A stretch of 64,000 bases of DNA from Sulfurospirillum sp. UBA12182 (GTDB lineage Bacteria; Campylobacterota; Campylobacteria; Campylobacterales; Sulfurospirillaceae): the NCBI GenBank assembly GCA_002742765.1, contig DLUF01000042.1, positions 104,761-168,760 of the forward strand, given 5' to 3'. Numbering within the stretch: position 1 is the first letter of the stretch; each line of letters starts with the position of its first letter. Position numbers and translations under genes: made by a program. The notes under the pieces are model-generated. The model saw only the letters and a list, made by a program, of their open reading frames with translations, searched no databases and was not told where the DNA came from. Shown here piece after piece: positions 56,571 to 64,000 of this stretch.

Positions 56571-56807
56571 TCAATCAGGCGGAGCATATCCGCCATCTTT
56601 TCTCTTCTTTTCTAGTATCTCTTTTTTCTTCTTTTCTAACTCAAGTGCATCTTGCAAAGCCTCTTCACTATCGAATTGCGCCCCATCTAAAAACTTTTTA
56701 CTGTCATCAAATTGTCCAGATTTCAATCCCCACAAAAGAGCCCATAAACCTAAAGCCCCTAGTATAGTCGAAACTGTTAGCATCATAGCAATCACCCAAT
56801 TATCCAT
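56571..56807 (-). CDS. ccoS: CcoS-type cbb3 oxidase maturation protein
   Basis: The 78-residue protein has one membrane helix (about 5-27, ending GLWALLWGLKSGQFDD), the typical CcoS pattern with its conserved WxxxSGQFDD motif, and then an acidic and lysine-rich tail. CcoS is required to insert haem and copper into cbb3-type cytochrome oxidase. It lies 64 bases after ccoI and converges on the cytochrome gene with no gap. Confidence 0.9.
   Translation of the reverse strand: MDNWVIAMMLTVSTILGALGLWALLWGLKSGQFDDSKKFLDGAQFDSEEALQDALELEKKKKEILEKKRKDGGYAPPD
56578..56594. terminator. Hairpin between the converging cytochrome c and ccoS genes
   Basis: GGCGGA and TCCGCC form a perfect 6-bp stem with a 5-base loop, followed on the plus strand by a T-rich run (atcttttctcttctttt). 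It lies eight bases after the cytochrome stop and inside the last codons of ccoS. It may end the plus-strand transcript; the T run is interrupted, so strength is uncertain. Confidence 0.55.
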
Positions 56808-56871
56808 CTAATTCTCTCCTTTTTTTAAACAAACCCACAAAATCTAGCTTTTATAAAACTTGTCTTTAACA

Positions 56872-59295
56872 CTATTTTATCCTCATAGAGTTAGTTACTA
56901 CTATAAGTGAACTAAAAGACATAGAAATCGCAGCTACAAGAGGTATCACATAGCCAGCCATCGCAAGTGGGATAGTGATAACATTGTAAAGAATTGAAAA
57001 TGCTAAATTTTGTTTTACGATATTAAAAGTATTTTTTGAAATTTGAAAAACCTCTTTTAATCCTTCAAATGACTCATTCATCAACACTACGTCACTGACA
57101 TTTACAGCTATATCTGTACCACTTCCCAAAGTGATAGCCACTTGTGAATTAGACAAAGCCAAAGTGTCATTGATTCCATCTCCTACCATCACTACTTTTT
57201 TTCCCTCGTCTTTTAATTGACGAATAAACTCTGCTTTTTCAATAGGCAACAAACCACTTTTTACCTCTTCAATGCCAACTTCTTGAGCAATTTTTTGTGC
57301 TACTTTTTCGTTGTCACCAGTTAGCATAACAACTTTCAAGCCCAAATTTTTCAAAAATGAGATAGTCTCTTTTGCACCATCTCTTGGTTTATCTTGCAAA
57401 CCAAAAACAGCAACAATCTTTTTATCCAAAGCAAAATAAAGCTGTGTATACTCTTCAAATTCTTCTTTACATGTAAGACCTAGCTCTAGCATAAAAGCCC
57501 TATTGCCAGCAGCTAGTTCTAAGCCATTATATTTTGCTTTTACACCTTTTGCTTCTATCGTTTTTACCTCTTCTAATTCATACTCTGTTGTGATTTGCTC
57601 ATTTTTCAACAACTCTTTTATGCCTTGGCTTACAGGGTGAGAAGAGAGAGAAACAAGAGAATACAAAAGTTTTTTATCAAAATCCATTTTATAACTTTGT
57701 TTTATAACTTCAGGTTTTCCCTTTGTTATCGTTCCTGTTTTATCCAAAACTACACTATCACATTTAGCTATGCTCTCTAGATAACTTGCTTCCTTGAACA
57801 AGATACCTCGTTTTGCAGCCCTACCAATCCCTACTAAAGTGGCTACTGGTGTAGCAAGCCCTAAAGCACAAGGGCAAGCTATCACAACAACTGAGATAGC
57901 AACAACTAAAGAGTGTTCAAAAGACCCACTTAAAGCAAGCCAAACTCCAAAAGTTGCTAAAGCTAAAAATAGAATTATCGAAGAAAAATAACCAGAAATC
58001 TCATTTGCAAGTTGCTCTATACGAGGTTTTTTATCCATCGCATCTTCTAGCAAAGAGACTATCTTACTAAGCATTGAAGTCTGATATGTACTTGTTGCTT
58101 CATACCTAATAACACTATCTAAACAGATACTACCACTTAGAACCTTATCCCCTTTTTTAAGCAGTACAGGCTCACTTTCTCCACTTAACGAAGAGTTATC
58201 AAAAGAGCCTTCACCATTTATGATAACCCCATCTATGACTACTTTTTCTGCGCTTCTAAGCTCAATTATATCTCCTAAAGAGACATTTTCTACTCTTACT
58301 AATGATTTATCTTTATCTTTGATAACCAAAACTTCTGTCGGTATAGAAGAGCTAAAACTATCAAGAGTATCGACTGCTTTTTTCTTCGTTAAAACTTCCA
58401 GATATTTTCCAGCAAAAACAAATGTTACAATCATAGTAACAGAATCAAAATAGACTTCTCCATGACCACTAAACATCGAGTAAATAGAAAATATATAAGC
58501 ACTTGTTGCACCAGTAGCCACTAAGGAATCCATATTTACAAATCTATTTTTGATACCATAGTATGCACCTTTAAAATAGACCGAACCCGTATAAAAAAGA
58601 GTAGGTGTGGCTAAAACAAACTCTGCAAAATTTAAAATACTCTTTATATCTTCTCTCATGCCAGTAAAGTAACCACCATACTGGGCAATCGCAATCCACA
58701 TGATATTCATCGTAGCAAAGATACCTACTAAAAGCTTAGAGTAGTAGTCTCTTCTTCTTGCATTCGCTTGTACTTCTTGTTGGGTGGGATCATACGGATA
58801 AGCATTGTAACCGATACTTCTAATTGCTTGAATGATTTGTGAAAGTTTGATTGTATCGTTATCCCAAGTGATTTTTGCTTTATTGTTTGTGTGATTTATA
58901 ACAGCTTCAACTACACCTGGTGTTTTGTGTAAAACTTTTTCGTTCAGCCACACACAAGCAGCACAATGGATTCCATCAATGATAAGTGAAATTTCACTAA
59001 AACCATCTTTGTTCTTTACATATTTTTGGGTAAAACCATCTAAATCAAATTTTTCTATGTTATCATTTAACTCTTTTGGAGGTTCTATCGTATTCTCACC
59101 CATTCGCTCATAAAAGCCATCTAAACCCTCCGAGCGCAAAAGATGATAAATTCCTTGACAACCTTTACAACAAAAGTAACGAGTAGTGGTCGGTGAATCA
59201 GAACTTTCTTTAGAAAAACACTTCTCTTCATCTTTAATTAAAACAGATTTATCATAGCTTAAATGACAATGATCACAACGTCTTTTTTCACTCAA
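56872..59295 (-). CDS. ccoI: Copper-translocating P-type ATPase CcoI/FixI type
   Basis: An 807-residue P1B ATPase. Its N terminus carries a Cys-rich metal region (CDHC, FCCKGC), then a heavy-metal domain with HCAAC (110-114). The membrane CPC lies in IACPCALGLATPV, the phosphorylation site in VLDKTGTITKGKP, and the hinge in MVGDGINDTLAL. The extra N-terminal cysteine domain is typical for CcoI, which loads copper for cbb3 oxidase assembly rather than exporting it for detoxification. It is coupled in context with ccoS. A TTACATGTAA copy is at 57467-57476. Confidence 0.93.
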   Translation of the reverse strand: MSEKRRCDHCHLSYDKSVLIKDEEKCFSKESSDSPTTTRYFCCKGCQGIYHLLRSEGLDGFYERMGENTIEPPKELNDNIEKFDLDGFTQKYVKNKDGFSEISLIIDGIHCAACVWLNEKVLHKTPGVVEAVINHTNNKAKITWDNDTIKLSQIIQAIRSIGYNAYPYDPTQQEVQANARRRDYYSKLLVGIFATMNIMWIAIAQYGGYFTGMREDIKSILNFAEFVLATPTLFYTGSVYFKGAYYGIKNRFVNMDSLVATGATSAYIFSIYSMFSGHGEVYFDSVTMIVTFVFAGKYLEVLTKKKAVDTLDSFSSSIPTEVLVIKDKDKSLVRVENVSLGDIIELRSAEKVVIDGVIINGEGSFDNSSLSGESEPVLLKKGDKVLSGSICLDSVIRYEATSTYQTSMLSKIVSLLEDAMDKKPRIEQLANEISGYFSSIILFLALATFGVWLALSGSFEHSLVVAISVVVIACPCALGLATPVATLVGIGRAAKRGILFKEASYLESIAKCDSVVLDKTGTITKGKPEVIKQSYKMDFDKKLLYSLVSLSSHPVSQGIKELLKNEQITTEYELEEVKTIEAKGVKAKYNGLELAAGNRAFMLELGLTCKEEFEEYTQLYFALDKKIVAVFGLQDKPRDGAKETISFLKNLGLKVVMLTGDNEKVAQKIAQEVGIEEVKSGLLPIEKAEFIRQLKDEGKKVVMVGDGINDTLALSNSQVAITLGSGTDIAVNVSDVVLMNESFEGLKEVFQISKNTFNIVKQNLAFSILYNVITIPLAMAGYVIPLVAAISMSFSSLIVVTNSMRIK

Positions 59296-59365
59296 ATCTT
59301 TTCCTTAATTTTAAATTGTCATTATATCGCTACTTTTTAGAGAAAACTCTTAGAGGCATGAAATT

Positions 59366-59788
59366 ATGTTAGAATTTCAAAAATTTTTAGGGGTGTTGAT
59401 GGAAGAAAGTGTTGCTTTATATCTAGTAATGCTCATTTTTTTAGAATTTTTTGAAATTCTTTGGCAAAAAGGAAATACTTTTAAAGAGTATTTAGCAAAT
59501 CTTTTTTACTTTTATAGAAAAAATATGCTTTTTTTCCTTCTTTTACATCCAAGCCTTTTTTTTAGTTTTTTTGCTCAAATTTCTCTTAATAACTATGGCT
59601 TTTTAGCCTCTTTACTCTCCTTAATAAAAATCATCGACCTATGTACAAAAATCTATATCATGGACAAACTATATAAAAAACAAAATCTTGTATTCATCAG
59701 TGAAACTTTAGATACACAGATTTCACCTTTGCTCAAATCTGTTGGACTTATTATCTATGTTACACTCTTTTTTTTCGCCTATACCTAA
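59366..59788 (+). CDS. Small membrane protein of unknown function
   Basis: The 140-residue protein has three or four hydrophobic segments (about 13-30, 50-68, 75-92 and 122-139) and few charged residues. A GAGG ribosome site precedes the ATG. No family signature is recognised. It stands alone between the divergent ccoI gene and rho, just before a strong promoter. Homologues of similar length next to rho or cco genes would support its reality. Confidence 0.65.
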   Translation: MLEFQKFLGVLMEESVALYLVMLIFLEFFEILWQKGNTFKEYLANLFYFYRKNMLFFLLLHPSLFFSFFAQISLNNYGFLASLLSLIKIIDLCTKIYIMDKLYKKQNLVFISETLDTQISPLLKSVGLIIYVTLFFFAYT

Positions 59789-59799
59789 CTTCTCTTTTC

Positions 59800-59828
59800 T
59801 TGACAAAACATTTGCTTTATTATAAAAT
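59800..59828 (+). promoter_or_regulatory. Consensus sigma-70 promoter of rho
   Basis: TTGACA (59800-59805) and TAAAAT (59823-59828) are spaced by exactly 17 bases, a near-ideal promoter that is unusual for Campylobacterota, where -35 boxes are weak. The rho start lies about 180 bases further on, leaving a long leader. Confidence 0.75.
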
Positions 59829-59834
59829 TTCAAC

Positions 59835-60017
59835 ATTAAATAGCTACAGATTGCAAAAAGGCAACGCTTCTGCAACCTAACACACTTAACCTAAGCGCTA
59901 ATTATTTTTAACGACTTGTCGTAAAGAGTGCTCTTTTTTGTTAGCAAACTCTCTATTAGCGTAGCTTTTTTAGGTTTTTATCTAAAAAAGTATAATCCAA
60001 AATTAAAAGAAGGTAAT
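59835..60017 (+). promoter_or_regulatory. Long 5' leader of rho
   Basis: About 180 transcribed bases precede the rho ATG. The leader contains short inverted repeats, such as ttgca...tgcaa around 59856-59875 and aaagag-tg-ctcttt followed by T at about 59924-59937. Rho genes in other bacteria are autoregulated by premature termination in their leaders, so a similar control here is possible. This is inference. Confidence 0.4.
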
Positions 60018-61355
60018 ATGGGCGGACAAAACTCGTCAAACACTCAAAAAAATGGCACTCCTAGCCATCCAAGCAAATCAAGAACACATATCCCAGTTGA
60101 AGGCTACAAAATAGAAGGTTTAAGAAATACTCCCCTAGACAAACTTATAGAAATCGCTTTAGAATTAGGTATCGAAAACCCTAGTGAATTAAAACGTCAA
60201 GATTTAATGTTTGAGATTTTAAAATCTCAAGTAAGCCAAGGTGGGTTTATCCTCTTTACTGGTATCTTAGAGATAACAAATGAAGGTTATGGATTTTTAA
60301 GAGCAACAGACTCAAATCTAAGCGATAGTGTAAATGATGCTTATGTAAGTGCGACACAAGTTAGAAAATTTGCCTTACGTACAGGAGATATCGTTACTGG
60401 GCAAGTACGACCTCCTAAAGACCAAGAGAGGTACAACGCCCTTTTAAAAATCGAAGCTATCAACTATCTACCGATGAAAGATAGCAAAAAACGTCCTCTT
60501 TTTGAGAACCTCACACCTCTTTATCCAACGCAATCTATCAAACTAGAATATGACCCGATGAAAGTCACTGGTCGTGTACTTGATCTTTTTACTCCTATTG
60601 GGAAAGGACAAAGAGGGCTTATCGTAGCCCCTCCAAGAAGTGGTAAAACCGAACTTATGAAAGAGTTGGCTCATGGGATAGCAAGAAACCATCCTGAAGT
60701 TGAACTCATTGTTCTACTAGTCGATGAGAGACCTGAAGAGGTTACAGATATGCAAAGATGCGTTAGAGGAGAAGTTTTTAGCTCAACCTTTGACCAACCT
60801 GCTGCAAATCATGTAAGAGTTGCAAATCTCGTTATCGAAAAAGCAAAAAGAAGTGTTGAGATGGGCAGAGATGTCGTTATCTTACTTGATTCTATCACTA
60901 GGCTAGCTAGAGCTTACAACACAGTAACTCCATCAAGTGGAAAAATCCTCACAGGTGGTGTTGATGCCAATGCCTTACATAAACCTAAAAGATTTTTTGG
61001 AGCTGCTAGAAATATAGAAGATGGTGGTAGTTTGACCATCATCTCAACAGCACTCATCGAAACAGGTAGTAGAATGGACGAAGTTATCTTTGAAGAGTTT
61101 AAAGGTACTGGTAACTCAGAGATAGTACTCGATAGAAATATCTCTGATAGAAGAATTTATCCAGCTGTAAATATCATGAAATCAGGAACAAGAAAAGAAG
61201 AATTACTATTAAAACCTGATATCTTACAAAAAGTTTGGGCATTAAGAAGTGCTATCAATCAAATGGAAGATGTTGAAGCACTCAAATTCTTATATGCAAA
61301 AATGTTAAAGACAAAGGATAATGAAGAGTTTTTATCTCAAATGAATGAGGGATAA
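60018..61355 (+). CDS. rho: Transcription termination factor Rho
   Basis: Rho is a hexameric RNA helicase that ends transcription. The ATG at 60018 (MGGQNSS) has AGAAGG six bases upstream; the longer open frame from 59928 is probably leader. The 445-residue protein has an N-terminal Rho_N fold ([26 protein letters not shown]), the RNA-binding OB domain ([11 protein letters not shown]), Walker A in [15 protein letters not shown], Walker B in [17 protein letters not shown] and the R-loop [16 protein letters not shown]. The murI gene follows after two bases. Confidence 0.97.
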   Translation: MGGQNSSNTQKNGTPSHPSKSRTHIPVEGYKIEGLRNTPLDKLIEIALELGIENPSELKRQDLMFEILKSQVSQGGFILFTGILEITNEGYGFLRATDSNLSDSVNDAYVSATQVRKFALRTGDIVTGQVRPPKDQERYNALLKIEAINYLPMKDSKKRPLFENLTPLYPTQSIKLEYDPMKVTGRVLDLFTPIGKGQRGLIVAPPRSGKTELMKELAHGIARNHPEVELIVLLVDERPEEVTDMQRCVRGEVFSSTFDQPAANHVRVANLVIEKAKRSVEMGRDVVILLDSITRLARAYNTVTPSSGKILTGGVDANALHKPKRFFGAARNIEDGGSLTIISTALIETGSRMDEVIFEEFKGTGNSEIVLDRNISDRRIYPAVNIMKSGTRKEELLLKPDILQKVWALRSAINQMEDVEALKFLYAKMLKTKDNEEFLSQMNEG

Positions 61356-61357
61356 AA

Positions 61358-62098
61358 TTGAGAGTTGGTGTTTTTGACAGTGGTATCGGGGGGCTTACAG
61401 TTGTAAAAAGTCTCCTCGAACACCAGCTTTTTGAAGAGATTATCTACTTTGGCGATACTGCTCGTGTTCCTTATGGTGTAAAAGACAAAAATACGATTAT
61501 CCGCTACTCACTAGAAGCTGTTGAGTTTTTTAAAAATTTTGATATAGATATCATGGTTGCAGCTTGTAACTCAGTGAGTGCCTATGCTATAGAAGAGATG
61601 CGTGAAGTTGCACCTTTTAAGGTTTTTGGGGTCATTGAACCAGGAGCTTTAGCACTCCAAAATGCAATCAAAAACAAAAATGCACAAATCCTCATCTTAG
61701 GAACTAAAGCAACAATCAACAGCCAAAAATACACAAGACTCTTGAACTCTTATGGATATGAGAATCTACTTTCACTAGCCCCTTCACTTTTTATTCCTAT
61801 CGTAGAAGAGGGATTATTTGAAGGAGAAATTTTACAAAGTGCGATGGATCATTACCTAAAGCACATACAGCAACCAGATGCTCTTATCTTAGGTTGTACC
61901 CATTTTCCACTTATAGCAGGTCCTTTACAAAAGAGATTTCCAGATGCAAAACTCATTCACTCAGGGGAAGCGATAGTGCAGTATTTGCAAAACTACTTTA
62001 GTTTTACAAAAAAGTTTTCAGAAACAAAGTTAAAATTTTTCGCTTCTGAAAACCCAGATGGTCTCAAAGAGGTAGCAAAAAAGTGGCTTAAGCTTTGA
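61358..62098 (+). CDS. murI: Glutamate racemase
   Basis: MurI makes D-glutamate for peptidoglycan. The 246-residue protein starts with TTG (61358), and has VFDSGIGGLTVVKSL, YFGDTARVPYG, the first catalytic Cys in VAACNSVSA and the second in ILGCTHFPLIAGPL. It is a little shorter than usual (about 255-265). It directly follows rho, so the two are cotranscribed. Confidence 0.96.
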   Translation: MRVGVFDSGIGGLTVVKSLLEHQLFEEIIYFGDTARVPYGVKDKNTIIRYSLEAVEFFKNFDIDIMVAACNSVSAYAIEEMREVAPFKVFGVIEPGALALQNAIKNKNAQILILGTKATINSQKYTRLLNSYGYENLLSLAPSLFIPIVEEGLFEGEILQSAMDHYLKHIQQPDALILGCTHFPLIAGPLQKRFPDAKLIHSGEAIVQYLQNYFSFTKKFSETKLKFFASENPDGLKEVAKKWLKL

Positions 62099-62102
62099 GA
62101 TG

Positions 62103-62210
62103 TTATTTATTTGTTCTGTGTAAAGGATGTTGATAATCATTTCTTTCACATCCACTAAAAGCAACAGCTGCCAAAACAACTAAAAATATTGCTAATATGA
62201 CTTTTTTCAC
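62103..62210 (-). CDS. Small putative lipoprotein, 35 residues
   Basis: A GTG start (62210) with AAGGGTGA just upstream opens a 35-residue protein: a basic start VKK, a hydrophobic stretch ILAIFLVVLAAVAF and then SGC, a lipobox-like site with Cys21, followed by a polar tail of 14 residues. This is the layout of entericidin-like peptides or the tiny lipoproteins that pepper bacterial genomes. It is the only coding candidate between murI and dnaX. The residue at -3 is Phe, less usual for a lipobox. Confidence 0.6.
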   Translation of the reverse strand: MKKVILAIFLVVLAAVAFSGCERNDYQHPLHRTNK

Positions 62211-62306
62211 GTCTCACCCTTCTTTTTTTATTTGCAATTATATATAAAAAGAGTAAAATTACCAAATATCTCAAAACTGTTAAAATAAATCATAAGGTCT
62301 AATATT

Positions 62307-63929
62307 TTGTCTGAAGTACTCGCATTAAAATACCGTCCAAGCTCTTTTGATAAACTCATTGGGCAAGAAGCTGTTACACAAACTCTATCCTTAGCACTCA
62401 ACCAAAACAGGCTTTCTCATGCTTATTTATTTTCAGGTTTAAGAGGAAGTGGAAAAACCTCAACAGCTAGAATCTTTGCTAAAGCGTTAGTTTGTGACCA
62501 TGGACCTACTTCTAAGCCTTGTGGTATATGTCAAAATTGTCAAATGGCAAATGAAAACAGACATATAGATATCATCGAAATGGATGCAGCTAGTAGTAGA
62601 AAGATTGATGATATACGAGATTTAATCGAACATACAAAATACAAACCAAACTCTGCTCGTTTTAAGATTTTTATTATAGATGAAGTTCATATGCTCACTA
62701 AAGAAGCTTTTAATGCCTTACTAAAAACTTTGGAGGAACCTCCTTCATTCGTCAAGTTTATCTTAGCAACAACTGATCCTTTAAAATTACCAGCAACGAT
62801 TTTGTCTCGAACACAGCATTTTAGGTTTAAACAAATCGCAAAATCAGATATCACCCATCACCTCTCACATATACTAAATCTTGAAAATATAGAATATGAG
62901 ATAGACGCACTAGATATGCTTGCTCGTGCAGGAAATGGCTCACTAAGAGATACACTGACTCTTTTAGATCAAGCTATTATCTACTCTAAAAGCTATGTTA
63001 CCCCAGAAGCAGTAGCTTCTATGCTAGGGTTACTTGACCCTGTCCAATTAGAAAATATCTTTGAGACGATTTTAAAAGGGGATAAAGAGAAGCTAATTGC
63101 CATCATAAAAGATTTAGAAAGTTATGAATGTGAAGTTGTTATTGATGAATTAATCGCTTATCTCAAAGAGGCTTTTTTCTCCAAAAACAACAAATTTTCA
63201 ATTCTCCTTTGCGAAAGATTTTTTAGAATTTTAAGTGAAGCAAAAAATCTACTCTTTTTAAATGCTGATAACGGTTTTGTGTTAAGTCTTGTCTTTTTTA
63301 AAATGCTAGAAGCTACCAATATAAAAACTGTTGAAGAGATGATAGAATCTTTAGAAAGTGAGAAGTTTCGTATCCCTCAAAAAGAGGAGCTTATCAAAGC
63401 CCATACATCAAATATGCTTAACACAACTGTACAAAAAGAGACTATCCATGAGCAAAACACACAAACACAAGAGACAACAAACGCTTCTTTGTTTGCGCAA
63501 CTTATAGAAAAACTTGAAGATAGAAGCCATGAGTTGGCAACTTGTTTTAAGAAAAATATAGAATTTATCAGCTTTGAAAATGCTACACTCACATGGTCTT
63601 CTAGTGCAGATGGAGAAGATAAAGAAACCTTACGTTATGGATATGCTATCATTCGTCAGTTTGTACAAGAGATTTTTGGGCTTGATACAAAAATACAGAT
63701 GCAACAAGCACAACCAAAAGAAGTTTTTGAACAAGAAGAAGAGATTCCATCTTCCATGATAGAAGAAATAGAGTTTGAAGAGGGTGCAAACACACATAGC
63801 TGTGTAAGTGGGCATTTAAGCCAAGAAGCTAAAGATGCTCAAGCAAAAGAGATACTCAATGACCCTTTTGTGCAAAAAGTACAAGAAATGTTTCAGCCAA
63901 AAGATATTAAAATTTATCCAAAAGTTTAG
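62307..63929 (+). CDS. dnaX: DNA polymerase III subunit gamma/tau
   Basis: The 540-residue clamp-loader ATPase starts at TTG (62307) with AAGG upstream. It has ALKYRPSSFDKLIGQEAV, Walker A in LRGSGKTSTARIF, the zinc cysteines in CDHGPTSKPCGICQNC, IIDEVHMLTKEAFNALLKTLEEPP and the SRC-type LSRTQHFRF. The C-terminal half (about 365-540) is acidic and variable, as in other tau subunits. The last base of its TAG stop is the first base of the following tRNA gene. Confidence 0.96.
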   Translation: MSEVLALKYRPSSFDKLIGQEAVTQTLSLALNQNRLSHAYLFSGLRGSGKTSTARIFAKALVCDHGPTSKPCGICQNCQMANENRHIDIIEMDAASSRKIDDIRDLIEHTKYKPNSARFKIFIIDEVHMLTKEAFNALLKTLEEPPSFVKFILATTDPLKLPATILSRTQHFRFKQIAKSDITHHLSHILNLENIEYEIDALDMLARAGNGSLRDTLTLLDQAIIYSKSYVTPEAVASMLGLLDPVQLENIFETILKGDKEKLIAIIKDLESYECEVVIDELIAYLKEAFFSKNNKFSILLCERFFRILSEAKNLLFLNADNGFVLSLVFFKMLEATNIKTVEEMIESLESEKFRIPQKEELIKAHTSNMLNTTVQKETIHEQNTQTQETTNASLFAQLIEKLEDRSHELATCFKKNIEFISFENATLTWSSSADGEDKETLRYGYAIIRQFVQEIFGLDTKIQMQQAQPKEVFEQEEEIPSSMIEEIEFEEGANTHSCVSGHLSQEAKDAQAKEILNDPFVQKVQEMFQPKDIKIYPKV

Positions 63930-63987
63930 GGGTGTTAGCTCAGCTGGGAGAGCGCTACGCTGGCAGCGTAGAGGTCAGGGGTTCGAT
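63929..63987 (+). tRNA. tRNA-Ala (anticodon GGC), 3' end missing
   Basis: The sequence folds as acceptor strand GGGGTGT, D arm GCTC-AGCTGGGA-GAGC, anticodon arm CTACG-CTGGCAG-CGTAG with anticodon GGC, variable AGGTC, and T stem AGGGG with TTCGAT. The 3' T stem, acceptor strand and end are absent because the window continues with adapter-like bases. The first G overlaps the dnaX stop codon. Assignment to Ala is firm from the anticodon and D/T arms. Confidence 0.93.
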
Positions 63988-64000
63988 AGATCGGAAGAGC
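63988..64000. other. Illumina adapter core at the end of the sequence (artefact)
   Basis: The last 13 bases, AGATCGGAAGAGC, are identical to the universal TruSeq adapter core. They replace the expected T-stem complement of the tRNA gene. This is almost certainly untrimmed read-through sequence left at a contig end rather than genomic DNA. Confidence 0.95.

Noticed and set aside
59928-60017. N-terminal extension of Rho by 30 residues
   Set aside because: No ribosome site precedes it, the sequence is not Rho-like, and AGAAGG stands six bases before the conserved-type start at 60018.

Overview
The window looks like a piece of an AT-rich, free-living member of the Campylobacterota (Epsilonproteobacteria, Sulfurimonas/Arcobacter-like). 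Pointers are an STT3/PglB-type oligosaccharyltransferase locus, a CcoS-CcoI cbb3-oxidase assembly pair beside a cytochrome c553, a Campylobacterota-style single-domain CheY, a short Pgi, and the low GC content. The genus is inference from gene content only.

Layout. Positions 1-41696 are read almost wholly on the minus strand: cheY-like, hisA, hisH and a PDC-sensor membrane protein; then a protein-glycosylation/surface-glycan locus (WbpM/PglF-type dehydratase, WecA/WbpL-type sugar-phosphate transferase, an AbiEii-like pair, oligosaccharyltransferase, sugar reductase, many glycosyltransferases, an acetyltransferase, two unrecognised membrane proteins, a Wzx flippase). Next come enzymes for a CDP-3,6-dideoxyhexose (probably CDP-tyvelose: RfbF, RfbG, a reductase, RfbH, a 2-epimerase), for GDP-fucose (ManC, Gmd, Fcl), GalE and an EPS-type MarR regulator. 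At 30.1-32.6 kb lies a scar: a truncated wecB start joined to the 3' half of a dnaG primase gene, itself split by an IS3-family element. Beyond it are UDP-sugar dehydrogenases, a periplasmic DNA ligase, a UDP-glucuronate epimerase, a ComEA-like protein, GalU, Pgi, a phosphomannomutase and a PolB-like exonuclease.

Positions 41758-50112 (plus strand) hold an LPS block: a frameshifted lipid A acyltransferase, an ELM1-type protein, glycosyltransferases, an O-antigen ligase and dTDP-rhamnose genes. The minus-strand block 50093-56123 has a GT-A-like protein, a GT10 fucosyltransferase, ADP-heptose synthesis and a TPR protein. Then follow cytochrome c553, CcoS/CcoI, rho, murI, a tiny lipoprotein, dnaX and a truncated tRNA-Ala that runs into 13 bases identical to the Illumina adapter core.

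How it works together: ManB-type mutase, ManC, Gmd and Fcl give GDP-mannose and GDP-fucose; GalU, Ugd and epimerases give UDP-sugars; RfbFGH plus reductase and epimerase give a CDP-dideoxyhexose; RfbABCD give dTDP-rhamnose. Glycosyltransferases would build these on a lipid carrier, Wzx would flip the product, and the oligosaccharyltransferase or O-antigen ligase would transfer it to protein or lipid A-core.

Main surprises: a complete 330-residue LAGLIDADG intein inside GDP-mannose 4,6-dehydratase; the wecB/dnaG/IS scar; a strongly over-represented palindrome TTACATGTAA that is absent from 9.4-24.3 kb; small in-frame insertions in GalE and in the dideoxyhexose reductase; and competence-type genes in the same region.
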